NCBI GenBank assembly: GCA_963662815.2 | Contig: CAXXWA010000023.1 | Span: 1 to 64,000, forward strand | DNA length: 64,000 nucleotides | DNA from: JAPPHA01 sp963662815 | Lineage (GTDB): Bacteria > Pseudomonadota > Alphaproteobacteria > Rhodobacterales > Rhodobacteraceae | Direction of reading: 5' to 3' | Shown: positions 17,710-25,953 of the stretch, piece after piece | How positions within the stretch are numbered: the first letter of the stretch is position 1 | Layout: every line of letters begins with the position of its first letter | Position numbers and translations under genes: made by a program | The notes under the pieces: generated by a model | Told to the model about the DNA's origin: nothing | The model's input: the letters and a program-made list of their open reading frames with translations, nothing else | Databases searched by the model: none

Positions 17710-18487
17710 TCAAGGCAACGTTTGAATCAATGGCGTGACTGTTTCGATCTTTGCCATCCAGGCAGCGGCCGAAGGATTCCGCCAGTGAACAAGCCGTCTG
17801 ATGCAGCCGAAGTCATCTTGCAGATTTCGGGCAAAGATCGGCTCATGATGTGCAATGCGATTCCTGAACAGGCGAACATGCTCCAAATCGTCTCGGCAAG
17901 CCGCGATGGCGTCACTTACGCTGAGGGCTGTGTCATGTCCGGGGAGAGCGGCAGCGAAGTGATGCTGCCAGATTTGTCTCTCGAACCGGAGTGTCAGCTT
18001 CAGATCTGCAACGACCATGCCTGAAGTCTGGTTGCGGGCTGCACAGTTCCGAAGGTCGCGCTGTGCGTCGTAACCTCCACCTGTTGGTATGGATCGAATG
18101 AAGCCTTGCGTCCACGGCCATGCGCCGCCATTGACCGCTTCGATGGTGTCCACGATGCCATTGCGCACCGCGATTTCACAAAGATGCAGAGATCCCACAA
18201 ACGCAGCCGAGACTTCTAGGTTCCACCGATAAAGTGCCAAGGCGCCTTCGCGATCATTCTCACGCGCCCGCAGATAGGTTGCAAACCGGGGCGCTGAGAT
18301 CACACCCGGAAGATTGCGCAGTTCGTTCGGCGCGAAGTGCCAAGGCGCCTTCGCGATCATTCTCACGCGCCCGCAGATAGGTTGCAAACCGGGGCGCTGA
18401 GATCACACCCGGAAGATTGCGCAGTTCGTTCGGCGCGAACGGACCATATATTGCCAAATCACCTTGCGATTCGTATATGTCAGTCAA
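17710..18487 (-). pseudogene. Abi-like HEPN protein split by a 103-bp tandem duplication
   Basis: The C-terminal 200 residues read as an Abi_2-like abortive infection protein with an RNRIAHHEPIF block, matching the Rx4-6H motif of HEPN ribonucleases. The N-terminus opens at a TTG at 18487 (LTDIYESQGDLAIYGPF) and runs into APNELRNLPGVISAPRF, ATYLRARENDREGALAL. That last segment is encoded twice because bases 18234-18336 are repeated exactly at 18337-18439. The unit of 103 bases is not a multiple of three, so the second copy puts the rest of the gene out of frame. Removing one copy would restore a single frame. A shortened protein could start inside the repeat, at 18387, but would lack the native N-terminus. 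Confidence 0.75.
18234..18439. repeat. Exact 103-bp direct tandem duplication
   Basis: Two adjacent copies, 18234-18336 and 18337-18439, appear identical by eye across the full 103 bases. The identity indicates a recent event. It lies inside the Abi-like HEPN gene and shifts its frame. Confidence 0.9.
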
Positions 18488-18532
18488 GCTTTGAGAATGA
18501 CGGCTTCGGCCCCCCTTATAGCATCAAGATTA

Positions 18533-18561
18533 AAACCCGTCGCGACAGCGGCGGGTTTTTT
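18533..18561. terminator. Strong hairpin terminator
   Basis: An 11-base fully paired stem (AAACCCGTCGC with GCGGCGGGTTT, one T-G pair) and a GACA loop, followed on the plus strand by further T residues. On the minus strand it is followed by TTTTAATC, so it could work both ways. No plus-strand gene lies directly upstream. It would insulate the Abi-like gene from transcription entering from higher coordinates. Confidence 0.75.
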
Positions 18562-18902
18562 CGTGATTGCTACAGGCCCTCAGGGCAACCGTACTGGCAG
18601 CTACCCACAAGCAACTGGCCGCAAGGCCGACCATGGCGTGTTCGATTTTCGATGACGCAGTACGTCAACCTGTGCTGACAAGCCTTTGACGCACCTTGAG
18701 TCTGAAAGAGGATCGACGGCCGGAGAAGGACGCCGGACCTGGCCGCTTCCGCATTGGCGGAATTCTCGATCGCTGAACGGCAATTGCAAGCGGCGGCAAT
18801 CGTCTTTCGCCGAAGTCAACGCGGGACTGCCCTGTCCGCAGCAAACGCAACACTTGCAATGTTTGCAATACGTGCCAATTTTGAGGGTCCAAGGAGTTCG
18901 TC
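18562..18902. other. Intergenic stretch in front of the toxin-antitoxin remnant
   Basis: I see no recognisable gene. Direct repeats of TTGCAAT at 18854 and 18863 could be an operator for the downstream antitoxin. A strong AAGGAG sequence precedes an ATG at 18903, but that frame ends after 12 codons at 18939-18941. It may be the original antitoxin start, now out of frame. Confidence 0.4.
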
Positions 18903-19017
18903 ATGAGCCCGACCAAGATAGTAGCCATTGGGGCGCCCTGAAGCACGCTCTTGATGCAGGCTGAAGGGTTGAACCAAGCCAAGCCGGGACGAGTTTCGTC
19001 AAACGTTTGCCGATCTC

Positions 19018-19674
19018 GTGATGCCGTGGATTGACCGCATCCGTTTTTTCGTCGCGCGGCCGGGCGGTCGGGAGATGATCGAGGAACTTGTTGCGCCTGT
19101 CGCCAAACCGGCATGCGCAGCAATGAAGGCGACAGGCATTCCTGCAACCGAACATCCTGAAGTCACCGTCGCGTTTACGCTAAAGCCAGACGGCACGATC
19201 AGCTTTGATGTCGAAAGTGAACCGGCGCTCATTGGCGCGGACTTGTTTCAGTTCGCTGATGTCGGCGACGCGGACGATATAGATCGATCCTTCGATGATC
19301 CAATGACAGATGAATTTGTCTCTGCTCAGGACATTGCCGACGAACCGGATGTGAACAAGACAACCATCACCCGTCGCATCAAGGACCACAAGCTTCTTGG
19401 CTATCGTGGCTTCAAGCGAGACTGGCAAATTTCGCGCGCGCAGTTCAAAGACGGGAATGTCGTACCGGGAGTTGCGGAGATGATCGCCATGTTTGGCAAC
19501 GAGCATCGTGAAGCGTGGTTCTTCCTGTCATCCCGCCTGTTTTTCGGTGACGACAATCCGCGGCCGATAAATCGGTTGCGCATGCTCCAACGAAGCGAAA
19601 GTGACGGTTTGAACGCCTGCCTTGCGGAACTGAAAGCCGCCAAGGACAGCCATGATCACGGCGATCACTTTTGA
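19018..19674 (+). CDS. MbcA/ParS/Xre-type antitoxin (partner of a RES-domain toxin)
   Basis: 218 residues starting at GTG 19018 or ATG 19021. The central part has a helix-turn-helix-like segment (SAQDIADEPDVNKTTITRRI). The C-terminus (HREAWFFLSSRLFFGDDNPR, then PINRLRML) matches the MbcA/ParS toxin-binding domain, whose usual form is 'FL..p...lggrrPidlL'. The next gene encodes a RES-domain toxin remnant and overlaps it by 4 bases, the standard order of Xre-RES systems. The N-terminus is uncertain: in-frame codons extend back to a stop at 18970, and a better ribosome-binding site lies at 18890 in another frame. The antitoxin may therefore be truncated. Confidence 0.7.
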   Translation: MMPWIDRIRFFVARPGGREMIEELVAPVAKPACAAMKATGIPATEHPEVTVAFTLKPDGTISFDVESEPALIGADLFQFADVGDADDIDRSFDDPMTDEFVSAQDIADEPDVNKTTITRRIKDHKLLGYRGFKRDWQISRAQFKDGNVVPGVAEMIAMFGNEHREAWFFLSSRLFFGDDNPRPINRLRMLQRSESDGLNACLAELKAAKDSHDHGDHF

Positions 19675-20344
19675 ACGCCCTACAACTCAACGCCCTTCGG
19701 ACCAATTTCAGGCAGGCAAAGCAGATTGAAAGCTTGTTGGCGGGCATTCAGACCACCTGTCCACTTGCGAATTTTGTCCGCGTGATGAGTGCAACCGTTG
19801 CCTTGACGAACACGATTCGAACCGGAACAAATTCTGCGCAGCTGAGCGCCGGTACAGGACCAAGCAGATTCCGTCCGGTGAATGCAGGAAAGACCAAGCG
19901 TGCAAAGTTCAAGGTCATTTATGGCGCCCCTGATCTCGCAACGCCTTGCTTTGAAGCAATCATTCGGGACAGGTTCGATCTCGATTAGGCAAGAGTGACG
20001 ACGACGCCCGGCTTCAGAACCAGATGCGTGGTCAACATCTCAACCCATCCAGGTCAGACCGTCGCCCTGCTCGACTTGTCAGGCGGCAATGCGGTTCGCT
20101 TTGGTGTGCCAACCAGTGTCATTCGATGCTCAAGCCATTCAGACGGCCAGCATTTCTCCGAGTTTATGCATCGGCAAATGCCGCATGTGGACGGGTTTTG
20201 CATTCGAGTCGGTTTGCCCAACATCCATGCGTGGCGATCTACTGGCGGGCTGTGCCAAAATTGGCCGCCGGTTCGGCACTGATTGGATTGCGCCACGGCA
20301 TCCTCCTCCCGGTTCTCTCGCCCTGGAACATCACTGTCACTTGA
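19671..20344 (+). pseudogene. RES-domain toxin (NAD+ phosphorylase family), degraded
   Basis: The first frame (TTG 19671 overlapping the antitoxin stop) gives the RES-domain start RFRPVNAGKTKRAKFKVIYG followed by APDLATPCFEAIIRDRFDLD, then a TAG at 19986-19988. The same frame continues with CVVNISTHPGQTVALLDLSG, GNAVRFGVPT and HFSEFMHRQMPHVDGF. It then shifts near 20190-20210 to a frame ending CVAIYWRAVPKLAAGSA and SPWNITVT, a normal RES C-terminus. One stop and one frameshift are therefore needed to explain the gene. RES toxins such as MbcT deplete NAD+; this copy should be inactive. Confidence 0.75.
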
Positions 20345-20377
20345 AACGGGCGTGAATTTCGCATGGCGGACTGCGTT

Positions 20378-20618
20378 TTTCGCCACCGTCGATGCTCTTG
20401 AAGATCTGGCCGAAGATCGTTGCGGCGAAAAGAAGGCAGTCATCGGCCGCGTTCGAACCAATGGTCCAAATCATGGAGTTGGCCGGGTGGGACATCTCGC
20501 AGAGATCCCATGATTCCCCGAAGTCCCGGGAAATCAGGAGCTCTCCGGCCTCGACGGACGGCTTGTCGCCAACGCTGGCGATCACCGTGTCGGAGTTCTC
20601 CGCCGGCTGCTTGAGCGG
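20378..20618 (-). pseudogene. Fragment duplicated from the Asp-box protein gene at 28.6-29.6 kb
   Basis: About 240 bases match 28646-28886 with roughly 15 mismatches by eye. The minus strand encodes residues of Asp boxes five and six (SRDFGESW and SIDGGE) and the stretch between them. The rest of the gene is absent. The fragment lies between the RES toxin remnant and the DUF6088 gene. Confidence 0.85.
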
Positions 20619-20722
20619 ATGCTGTCTCAACTCCCACCGCGACTTCGCCGAAACACAATTCTCATTGGAATGTGACAGCATTGCCATTAGATTTCCGACA
20701 CACGAACAGGAGTAACGTGCTG

Positions 20723-21319
20723 ATGCGGAGCCTTCCCGAACGCATCGTGGAGTATGCCGAAGCTCGTCCTGAGGCCACGCCGCTATGTCCGGGCTGCCTG
20801 CTACATCTCGGACATCGCGCGGCAATTTACCAGGCGCTGTCGCGTCTTGCGCGCTCGGGCGCGTTGATGCGGGTCTGCCAAGGCGTCTACATGCGTCCCG
20901 TGGAGACCAGGTTCGGCACTCGGGCACCCCGTCTCGGCAAGGCTCTCACGGCTCTGTCTGCATTTTGGGGCGAGACCATCGTGCCGTGCGGCGGCGCTGC
21001 GGCCAACTGCCTCGGACTGACCAAGCAGAATCCGGTTCGTGCGGTCTATCTGACTTCCGGTCCAAACCGCCGTCTGCATTTCGGCTCGTCCTTGGTGGAA
21101 TTGCGCCATGCACCGCGCTGGCAACTTGCGGCTCCGCACCGCAAGGCCGGTGATGTCATCCGCGCCCTGGCATGGCTCGGTCCAGAAGAGGTCGAGGACA
21201 GGCTGGCGACTGTACTGCCCACGCTTGACGAACAGGATCGCAACGAACTCTCGACTGCACGGGCCACCATGCCGAACTGGATGGCACTGTCGGTGAGCAT
21301 CCGCCTTTTGCAAGGCTGA
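20723..21319 (+). CDS. DUF6088 / AbiEi-type antitoxin family protein
   Basis: 198 residues starting MRSLPERIVEYAEARPEATP. The N-terminal winged-helix part (AIYQALSRLARSGALMRVCQ, then GVYMRPVETRFGTRAP) and the ETIVPCGGAAANCLGLT block match DUF6088 proteins, relatives of AbiEi antitoxins of type IV toxin-antitoxin systems. The ATG at 20723 follows AGGAG by ten bases; GTG 20717 is an alternative. AbiEi proteins normally precede an AbiEii nucleotidyltransferase toxin, but none follows: the next 90 bases are noncoding and then a group II intron remnant begins. It is therefore an orphan here. Confidence 0.8.
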   Translation: MRSLPERIVEYAEARPEATPLCPGCLLHLGHRAAIYQALSRLARSGALMRVCQGVYMRPVETRFGTRAPRLGKALTALSAFWGETIVPCGGAAANCLGLTKQNPVRAVYLTSGPNRRLHFGSSLVELRHAPRWQLAAPHRKAGDVIRALAWLGPEEVEDRLATVLPTLDEQDRNELSTARATMPNWMALSVSIRLLQG

Positions 21320-21407
21320 GCCTGCAGTATCAGGACGTTTCAGCCGACGACCGGCAAGAGACCTCGAAATTCGTTGAACGCAGCGGCAGCAACAAGGCGC
21401 ATCGGCC

Positions 21408-22232
21408 GGGTAGGCGTGGTTGTTGCTGAGCCCCGCCCCCGCAGACCCGAGCGTGCGCAACTGACGCACTCGGTTCCTCACCTGACAGGTTCGCTCAAGA
21501 ACGCTCGCCAGAGGCGACGCCGTCCTTGATCCACAGGCCGAGGAGTGATGCTCCCTCGCCTGTTCGGCCATCCACTGCTGTTTCGTGTACGTGTTCCTGG
21601 AACTCGGTGTTTCCTCCATCGTTTCCCACCAGCGGGTCTGTGCAAGTGACGCCCCGCTTCCCTCCGGCGGGTCCCGATGGCCACGGTTCCCCGCCTTCAC
21701 AGGCACTGTCAGGACGCTGCGACCTCCTGCCCCCGCATGTCCTTCGGCTCATTGTTTTCGCCAGCCGGCTCCGCAGGCGCCTGCCGGGTTCGTGTCCGCC
21801 ATCGGCGCTCCCGACGCTCGCGCAGGCCGGACGACGGGCCGGGGTCTGGATTGTTCTCGCTGGCACTCCCCTTTCCAGCGCTGCTGCCCGCGGGCAGGAG
21901 CAGGATCTCCCAGGTTCCCTGGCGGTCCGTCCCGTGACTCTGCGCCGATCCGCGACCCCGGACGACCCGTTGCGCCTCGCCTGTGGCGGCGCTTCCGGCA
22001 CTGCCCCCGCACGCTTAACAGTGAAGGCGTCGTCGATTTGCCGATTTCGAGGCTGCACGCCGCTTCGTCACCTGCTGTCTACGCTTCACGACGGGCGTTG
22101 CCGCACGCCATGCAAGACTCGCTTCCGGCTGGCGGGCTGCGCCTTTGCCGGGCGGGAGTCGAACCCGCTGGACCGCGACGAAAGGTTTCAGTTCATGACA
22201 TCCTCCTTTCCAGGGCTTGCCCTGGCGCAATA
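21408..22232 (-). mobile_element. Group II intron with its reverse transcriptase ORF almost deleted
   Basis: On the minus strand the 3' part holds a domain V hairpin (21444-21476, GAACCGAG paired with CTCGGGTC around a short loop and a CG bulge). A domain VI-like stem and a CTACCCG 3' end at about 21408 follow. The 5' boundary is placed near 22230 (GCGCCAGG), where a transposase-like reading frame is interrupted. The whole element is about 820 bases, enough for domains I-III plus V-VI but not for the usual 1.2-1.8 kb maturase gene. Only a short start remains (ATG 21619, MEETPSSRNTYTKQQWMAEQ), like maturase N-termini. It may still splice if a maturase acts in trans. Exact ends are uncertain. 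Confidence 0.7.
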
Positions 22233-22605
22233 AGCGTTCGGCGAAGGCGTGATGGCCTTGCGTTGTCCACTGATCGAGATTCCTTTCCAATCCTTCCGGA
22301 ACTGGCAGAGCTGGATGCCTTACTCGGGCCTGCCTTGTTCGTTCTTGTTGTCGAACCTGCCCCGTCCCCGGGTCGTTCCGAAACGGATCCAGCCCGTGCC
22401 TTGTGCACGGCCCCGGTGAAGCGCAGGATCTCGATGAGGGCCACCGTCACAACCGGCGTCACCCCGTACTGGCTGTACCAATCCAAAGGCATTCGACGCC
22501 GCGCCTGAGAGAGGATGTGGGAGGCCGGATTCGGGATTCGGACTCGTCGCATGATCAGGAAGCGGGCACTGTCGAGCACGCACCGGAGCATTCATGTTTC
22601 GGGTA
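22233..22605 (-). pseudogene. DUF4338 (DruA-like) protein fragment, frameshifted
   Basis: The minus strand encodes SARFLIMRRVRIPNPASHIL and RRRMPLDWYSQYGVTPVV followed by EILRFTGAVHKA. This matches the C-terminal part of DUF4338/DruA-like transposase-related proteins (usual form 'nnaRFLIlpwVrvpnLASHiL... DWqarYGyrPvl'). A frame change follows, to GTGWIRFGTTRGRGRFDNKN and then QFRKDWKGI. The fragment ends at the group II intron boundary, which suggests the intron entered this gene. The N-terminal two thirds are missing. Confidence 0.6.
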
Positions 22606-22658
22606 AAGTGCGGAATCGGTCTGTTTCCCCGGTTTCCGGAGAAATGTCCCGGTCCTGT

Positions 22659-23732
22659 TCAATCCTCCGGAATCAGGACCGGCCCCGACGTCAAAAAACC
22701 CAGTTGGACAATGTCTCCAGCGACGAGCGGCGACTGAACGTCGTCCTGAACCGCGAAGAGCTCGCCGAATTCCGCCTGAATGGTGTACTCCATTCGGACG
22801 CCGACATAGGTCGACTTGGTGACTCGCGCCTTGAATCCGTTCGGTGCGCCTATCTGGAGATGGGTTGGACGCACGGCCATGACTGCGGGGCCGGGCGCCA
22901 GTCCGCGCGATGCCAGCGAATACTCGTATCCCGCGACCGACACTTCGGCAGAATCGCCGCGGACGGAAAGAACCTCGCACGGAACGATGTTGGCTTCACC
23001 AATGAAGTCCGCGACGAATCGACTGACCGGTTCGTTGAAGAGTTGTCTCGGTGATCCCGTTTGCGCAATCGCCGCGTTTTGCATCACGACGATTTCATCC
23101 GAGACCGCCAGCGCTTCTTCCTGGTCGTGGGTGACGTATACCACCGTCAGTTGCAGATCCTTCTGAATCGCGCGGATGTCCTCTCTCACCTGGCGGCGGA
23201 GCTTTGCATCCAGATTGGAAAGTGGTTCATCGAACAGGAGAACTTGTGGTTCGAGAACCAGCGCCCTTGCGACAGCGACCCTTTGTTGTTGTCCTCCCGA
23301 CAACTCGCTCGGCAGGCGGTCGTCAAATCCCGTGAGCCCGACCAGTTCAAGGCCGGCAACAGCCCGGTCGTGTGCCTCGGCTTTCGGGAATCCGGAGAAT
23401 TTCAAGCCATAACTGACGTTTTGCAACACGGTCATGTGCGGAAAGAGCGCATAGGATTGAAAGACCATGCTGACGTCGCGCTCGGTTGGAGGCAAACGCG
23501 TTACATCCCGGTCGCCAATCTCGATTCGACCTGAACTGGCGAATTCCAGCCCGGCGATCAGTCGAAGAGTGGTTGTCTTGCCACACCCCGACGGCCCCAG
23601 AAGTGTAACCAGTTTCCCCGCCTCGATCTCGAGGTCGATTTTGTCGACCGCGACGACGTCGTCGCCATACACCTTTGAGACGTCGCTGAACCGGACCGGT
23701 GCGGCCTTTCCCGCAATTCTGGTTCTTGCCAC
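22659..23732 (-). CDS. ABC transporter ATP-binding protein (FbpC/PotA-like)
   Basis: 357 residues from the GTG at 23732, which follows AAAGGAGG and lies 10 bases after the permease stop. Walker A is GPSGCGKTT, the signature LSGGQQQR, Walker B VLLFDEP, and the switch His is in VTHDQEEA. A C-terminal TOBE-like domain follows (about residues 250-357). It powers import together with the fused permease and binding protein encoded upstream in the same operon. The set resembles Fe3+ (FbpABC), thiamine and 2-aminoethylphosphonate importers, which cannot be separated by these motifs alone. Confidence 0.9.
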   Translation of the reverse strand: MARTRIAGKAAPVRFSDVSKVYGDDVVAVDKIDLEIEAGKLVTLLGPSGCGKTTTLRLIAGLEFASSGRIEIGDRDVTRLPPTERDVSMVFQSYALFPHMTVLQNVSYGLKFSGFPKAEAHDRAVAGLELVGLTGFDDRLPSELSGGQQQRVAVARALVLEPQVLLFDEPLSNLDAKLRRQVREDIRAIQKDLQLTVVYVTHDQEEALAVSDEIVVMQNAAIAQTGSPRQLFNEPVSRFVADFIGEANIVPCEVLSVRGDSAEVSVAGYEYSLASRGLAPGPAVMAVRPTHLQIGAPNGFKARVTKSTYVGVRMEYTIQAEFGELFAVQDDVQSPLVAGDIVQLGFLTSGPVLIPED

Positions 23733-23742
23733 TTGGCCTCCT

Positions 23743-25950
23743 TTAGCGCGCGAATTGTGTTCGCCGACCGATCTGGGTCGTGCCGACAATGAGCTGGAAC
23801 ATTCCGACGGCGGTCAGCATGACGAAGATGAGAGTCGTTGAGTACGCGATTGCCAAGCCATAATCGTTATTCTCGACTCTACCGATGATGTAGCTTGTCG
23901 CCATGTCATATTTTGCGGAGACGAGGAAGATCACCGCGGAAATCGCGGTCATGGCGCGCACGAAACTGAAGACCAGCGCCGCAAGGATGGCTGGCCGCAG
24001 CAACGGCAGAATCACCCTCCGGAATGTCTGCCAGCTGTTTGCGCCCAGTGTCAGCGAGGATTCGTCGAGCGAGCGGTCGATCTGGGACATGCTGGCGATT
24101 CCGGCCCTGATTCCGACGGGCATGTTACGGAAGACGAAACTGATCACCAGAATGATGCCCGTCCCGGTAATCTCGATCGGCGGGACATTGAAAGCCAGAA
24201 TGTAGCTCACCCCGATGACTGTTCCGGGTATGGCAAAACTCAACATGGTCCCGAATTCAAACGTGTTTTTCCCGGCGAAGTCCTGACGGGTAAGCAGGTA
24301 GGCGGTCGTCAGCCCGACAATGGCGGTCAAGGGAGCCGCGATGGCCGCGATGTAGATCGTGGTCCAGAAACTGTCCCATGCCGCGCCTGACCAGTGGATT
24401 CCGTGTTCGTTCACGCCTATGGAGAAGGCGGTCACGTAGTGCTTGAGCGTAAACGTGTTCCGCACCCCCCACAGTTCGACGAAGCTGCCGTACACGATCA
24501 TGCCATAGACAATGATGGTAAAGGTCGCCCAGGCGACGGCGACGACAAAGGTTGGAATCGCCAGCCGCTTCGGCATCAGCGGATGAACGCCCGCATCCCC
24601 CTTGCCGGTAACCGTCGTGTACTGCTTTCTCCCGAGCCACGCGCGCTGCAAGTAGAACGCGGTCAAGGTGAAAAACAGCAGCACCATCGCGAGAACGGCC
24701 GCGCGCCCCTGGTCGTACTGAGCGCCAACGATGGCAAAGAAGATCTCGGTCGAAAGAACGTCGAAATTGCCGCCCAGAACCAGAGGGTTGCCGAAGTCGG
24801 CCATGCTTTCGATAAACCCGAGCAGAAAGGCATTGGCCAACCCGGGCCGCATCAAGGGCAGCGAAACTGTCCGAAATGTCTGCCAGCGGTCGGCGCGCAA
24901 GGTCTGGGCGGCTTCCTCCATGGACGGGGACACGCCCTCGACAACTCCGATCAGCACGAGGAATGCGATCGGAGTATATGCGAGCGTCTGGGCGATCAGG
25001 ATCCCCGGAAGGCCGTACAGCCAGCGGGTCGGTTGCACGCCGAAAACGTCCGCAAAGAAAACTGTTACCGTTCCGGAAAGCCCGAACAGCAGGATCAGTG
25101 CCAGGCCGATGACGAAAGGCGGGGTAATGATCGGGAGAACCGTTAGTGCGCGCAGCAGCCGTCGCGCGCGAAAGCCGGTTCGCGTGACGACCAAGGCAAA
25201 GGCAAAGCCCAGCGCCGTGGTCAGGGTCCCGACGAGGACGGCAAGAAAGATCGAATTCCAGGCAGCTCCGCAGCGGGTGCCGAACAGGCAACCAAGTCCC
25301 CAGATCCGGTCATCAAGGAACTTCGAGGCAAATACGGCTGGTGAATAGGCGCCATCTTCGGTGATGAAGGCGAAAACCAGCATGCGGGCAATCGGAAAAA
25401 ACACGAATATGGTTACGATGGCGACAACGAACCCGATGGCTCCAACGACGAAGACGTCTCCGCCGATCGCGCCCCGCATGGCAATGCCCTGCGTAAAGAG
25501 GAACAGGAACGCGGTCGCGAGAAGCAGGGCTCCATAGCCCATGCCGAACTGGCGGTCTCCCAGATCGCCGAAAAGCACGTTCAGCCAGTCGAAACTGAAT
25601 CCCCGGATTCCGATGCCGAACCCCTGCGCCATCAGCCAGGCAAACCCGAAAGCACCGGTGAGTATGAGTAGAATTGAATTGAAGGCGTCGGATTGCCTTT
25701 TCCCGAGGGCAATCAGCGTCATCACAAGGGGCAACAGAAGCGGCAACAGCCAGAGTTTTTGCCCTTGCAGGATCAGGAATGCAGCGGGGGCGTAATCCGG
25801 ATCGATCGGGTACCCGTCAAGCAACCAGGCGAACGAGAAGAACCCGTCATCGACGGCATACCAAGGCAGGAGGCAAAATCCGGCCCACCCGACGATGATC
25901 CAGAAGGTCAGAGTCGGGCGGGCCTTTGATCGACGATCAGTCTCTTGCAC
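23743..25950 (-). CDS. Fused two-domain ABC transporter permease (FbpB-like)
   Basis: 735 residues with about a dozen hydrophobic segments and two permease domains in one chain. Each domain has an EAA loop: EEAAQTLRADRWQTFRTVSL in the first half and DESSLTLGANSWQTFRRVIL in the second. This arrangement is typical of FbpB/SfuB and 2-aminoethylphosphonate permeases, where one gene supplies both halves of the pore. It starts 3 bases after the binding protein stop and is followed 10 bases later by the ATPase. The first 200 residues are an extra membrane region before the first transport domain. Confidence 0.9.
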   Translation of the reverse strand: MQETDRRSKARPTLTFWIIVGWAGFCLLPWYAVDDGFFSFAWLLDGYPIDPDYAPAAFLILQGQKLWLLPLLLPLVMTLIALGKRQSDAFNSILLILTGAFGFAWLMAQGFGIGIRGFSFDWLNVLFGDLGDRQFGMGYGALLLATAFLFLFTQGIAMRGAIGGDVFVVGAIGFVVAIVTIFVFFPIARMLVFAFITEDGAYSPAVFASKFLDDRIWGLGCLFGTRCGAAWNSIFLAVLVGTLTTALGFAFALVVTRTGFRARRLLRALTVLPIITPPFVIGLALILLFGLSGTVTVFFADVFGVQPTRWLYGLPGILIAQTLAYTPIAFLVLIGVVEGVSPSMEEAAQTLRADRWQTFRTVSLPLMRPGLANAFLLGFIESMADFGNPLVLGGNFDVLSTEIFFAIVGAQYDQGRAAVLAMVLLFFTLTAFYLQRAWLGRKQYTTVTGKGDAGVHPLMPKRLAIPTFVVAVAWATFTIIVYGMIVYGSFVELWGVRNTFTLKHYVTAFSIGVNEHGIHWSGAAWDSFWTTIYIAAIAAPLTAIVGLTTAYLLTRQDFAGKNTFEFGTMLSFAIPGTVIGVSYILAFNVPPIEITGTGIILVISFVFRNMPVGIRAGIASMSQIDRSLDESSLTLGANSWQTFRRVILPLLRPAILAALVFSFVRAMTAISAVIFLVSAKYDMATSYIIGRVENNDYGLAIAYSTTLIFVMLTAVGMFQLIVGTTQIGRRTQFAR

Positions 25951-25953
25951 GCT

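Noticed and set aside
22130..22175. A tRNA T-arm-like stretch (GGTTCGACTCCCGCC on the minus strand)
   Set aside because: No acceptor stem, anticodon arm or D-arm fits around it, and it lies inside the group II intron where such a stem-loop can belong to domain I.
22640..22690. GGTCCTG/CAGGACC inverted repeat at the end of the FbpC-like gene as terminator
   Set aside because: The stem is only seven base pairs with a long loop, overlaps the coding end and has no T run after it.
23743..25950. Long plus-strand frames opposite the fused permease and other GC-rich genes
   Set aside because: They follow the codon periodicity of the minus-strand genes, carry no recognisable domains and have Arg/Pro/Ser-rich shadow composition.
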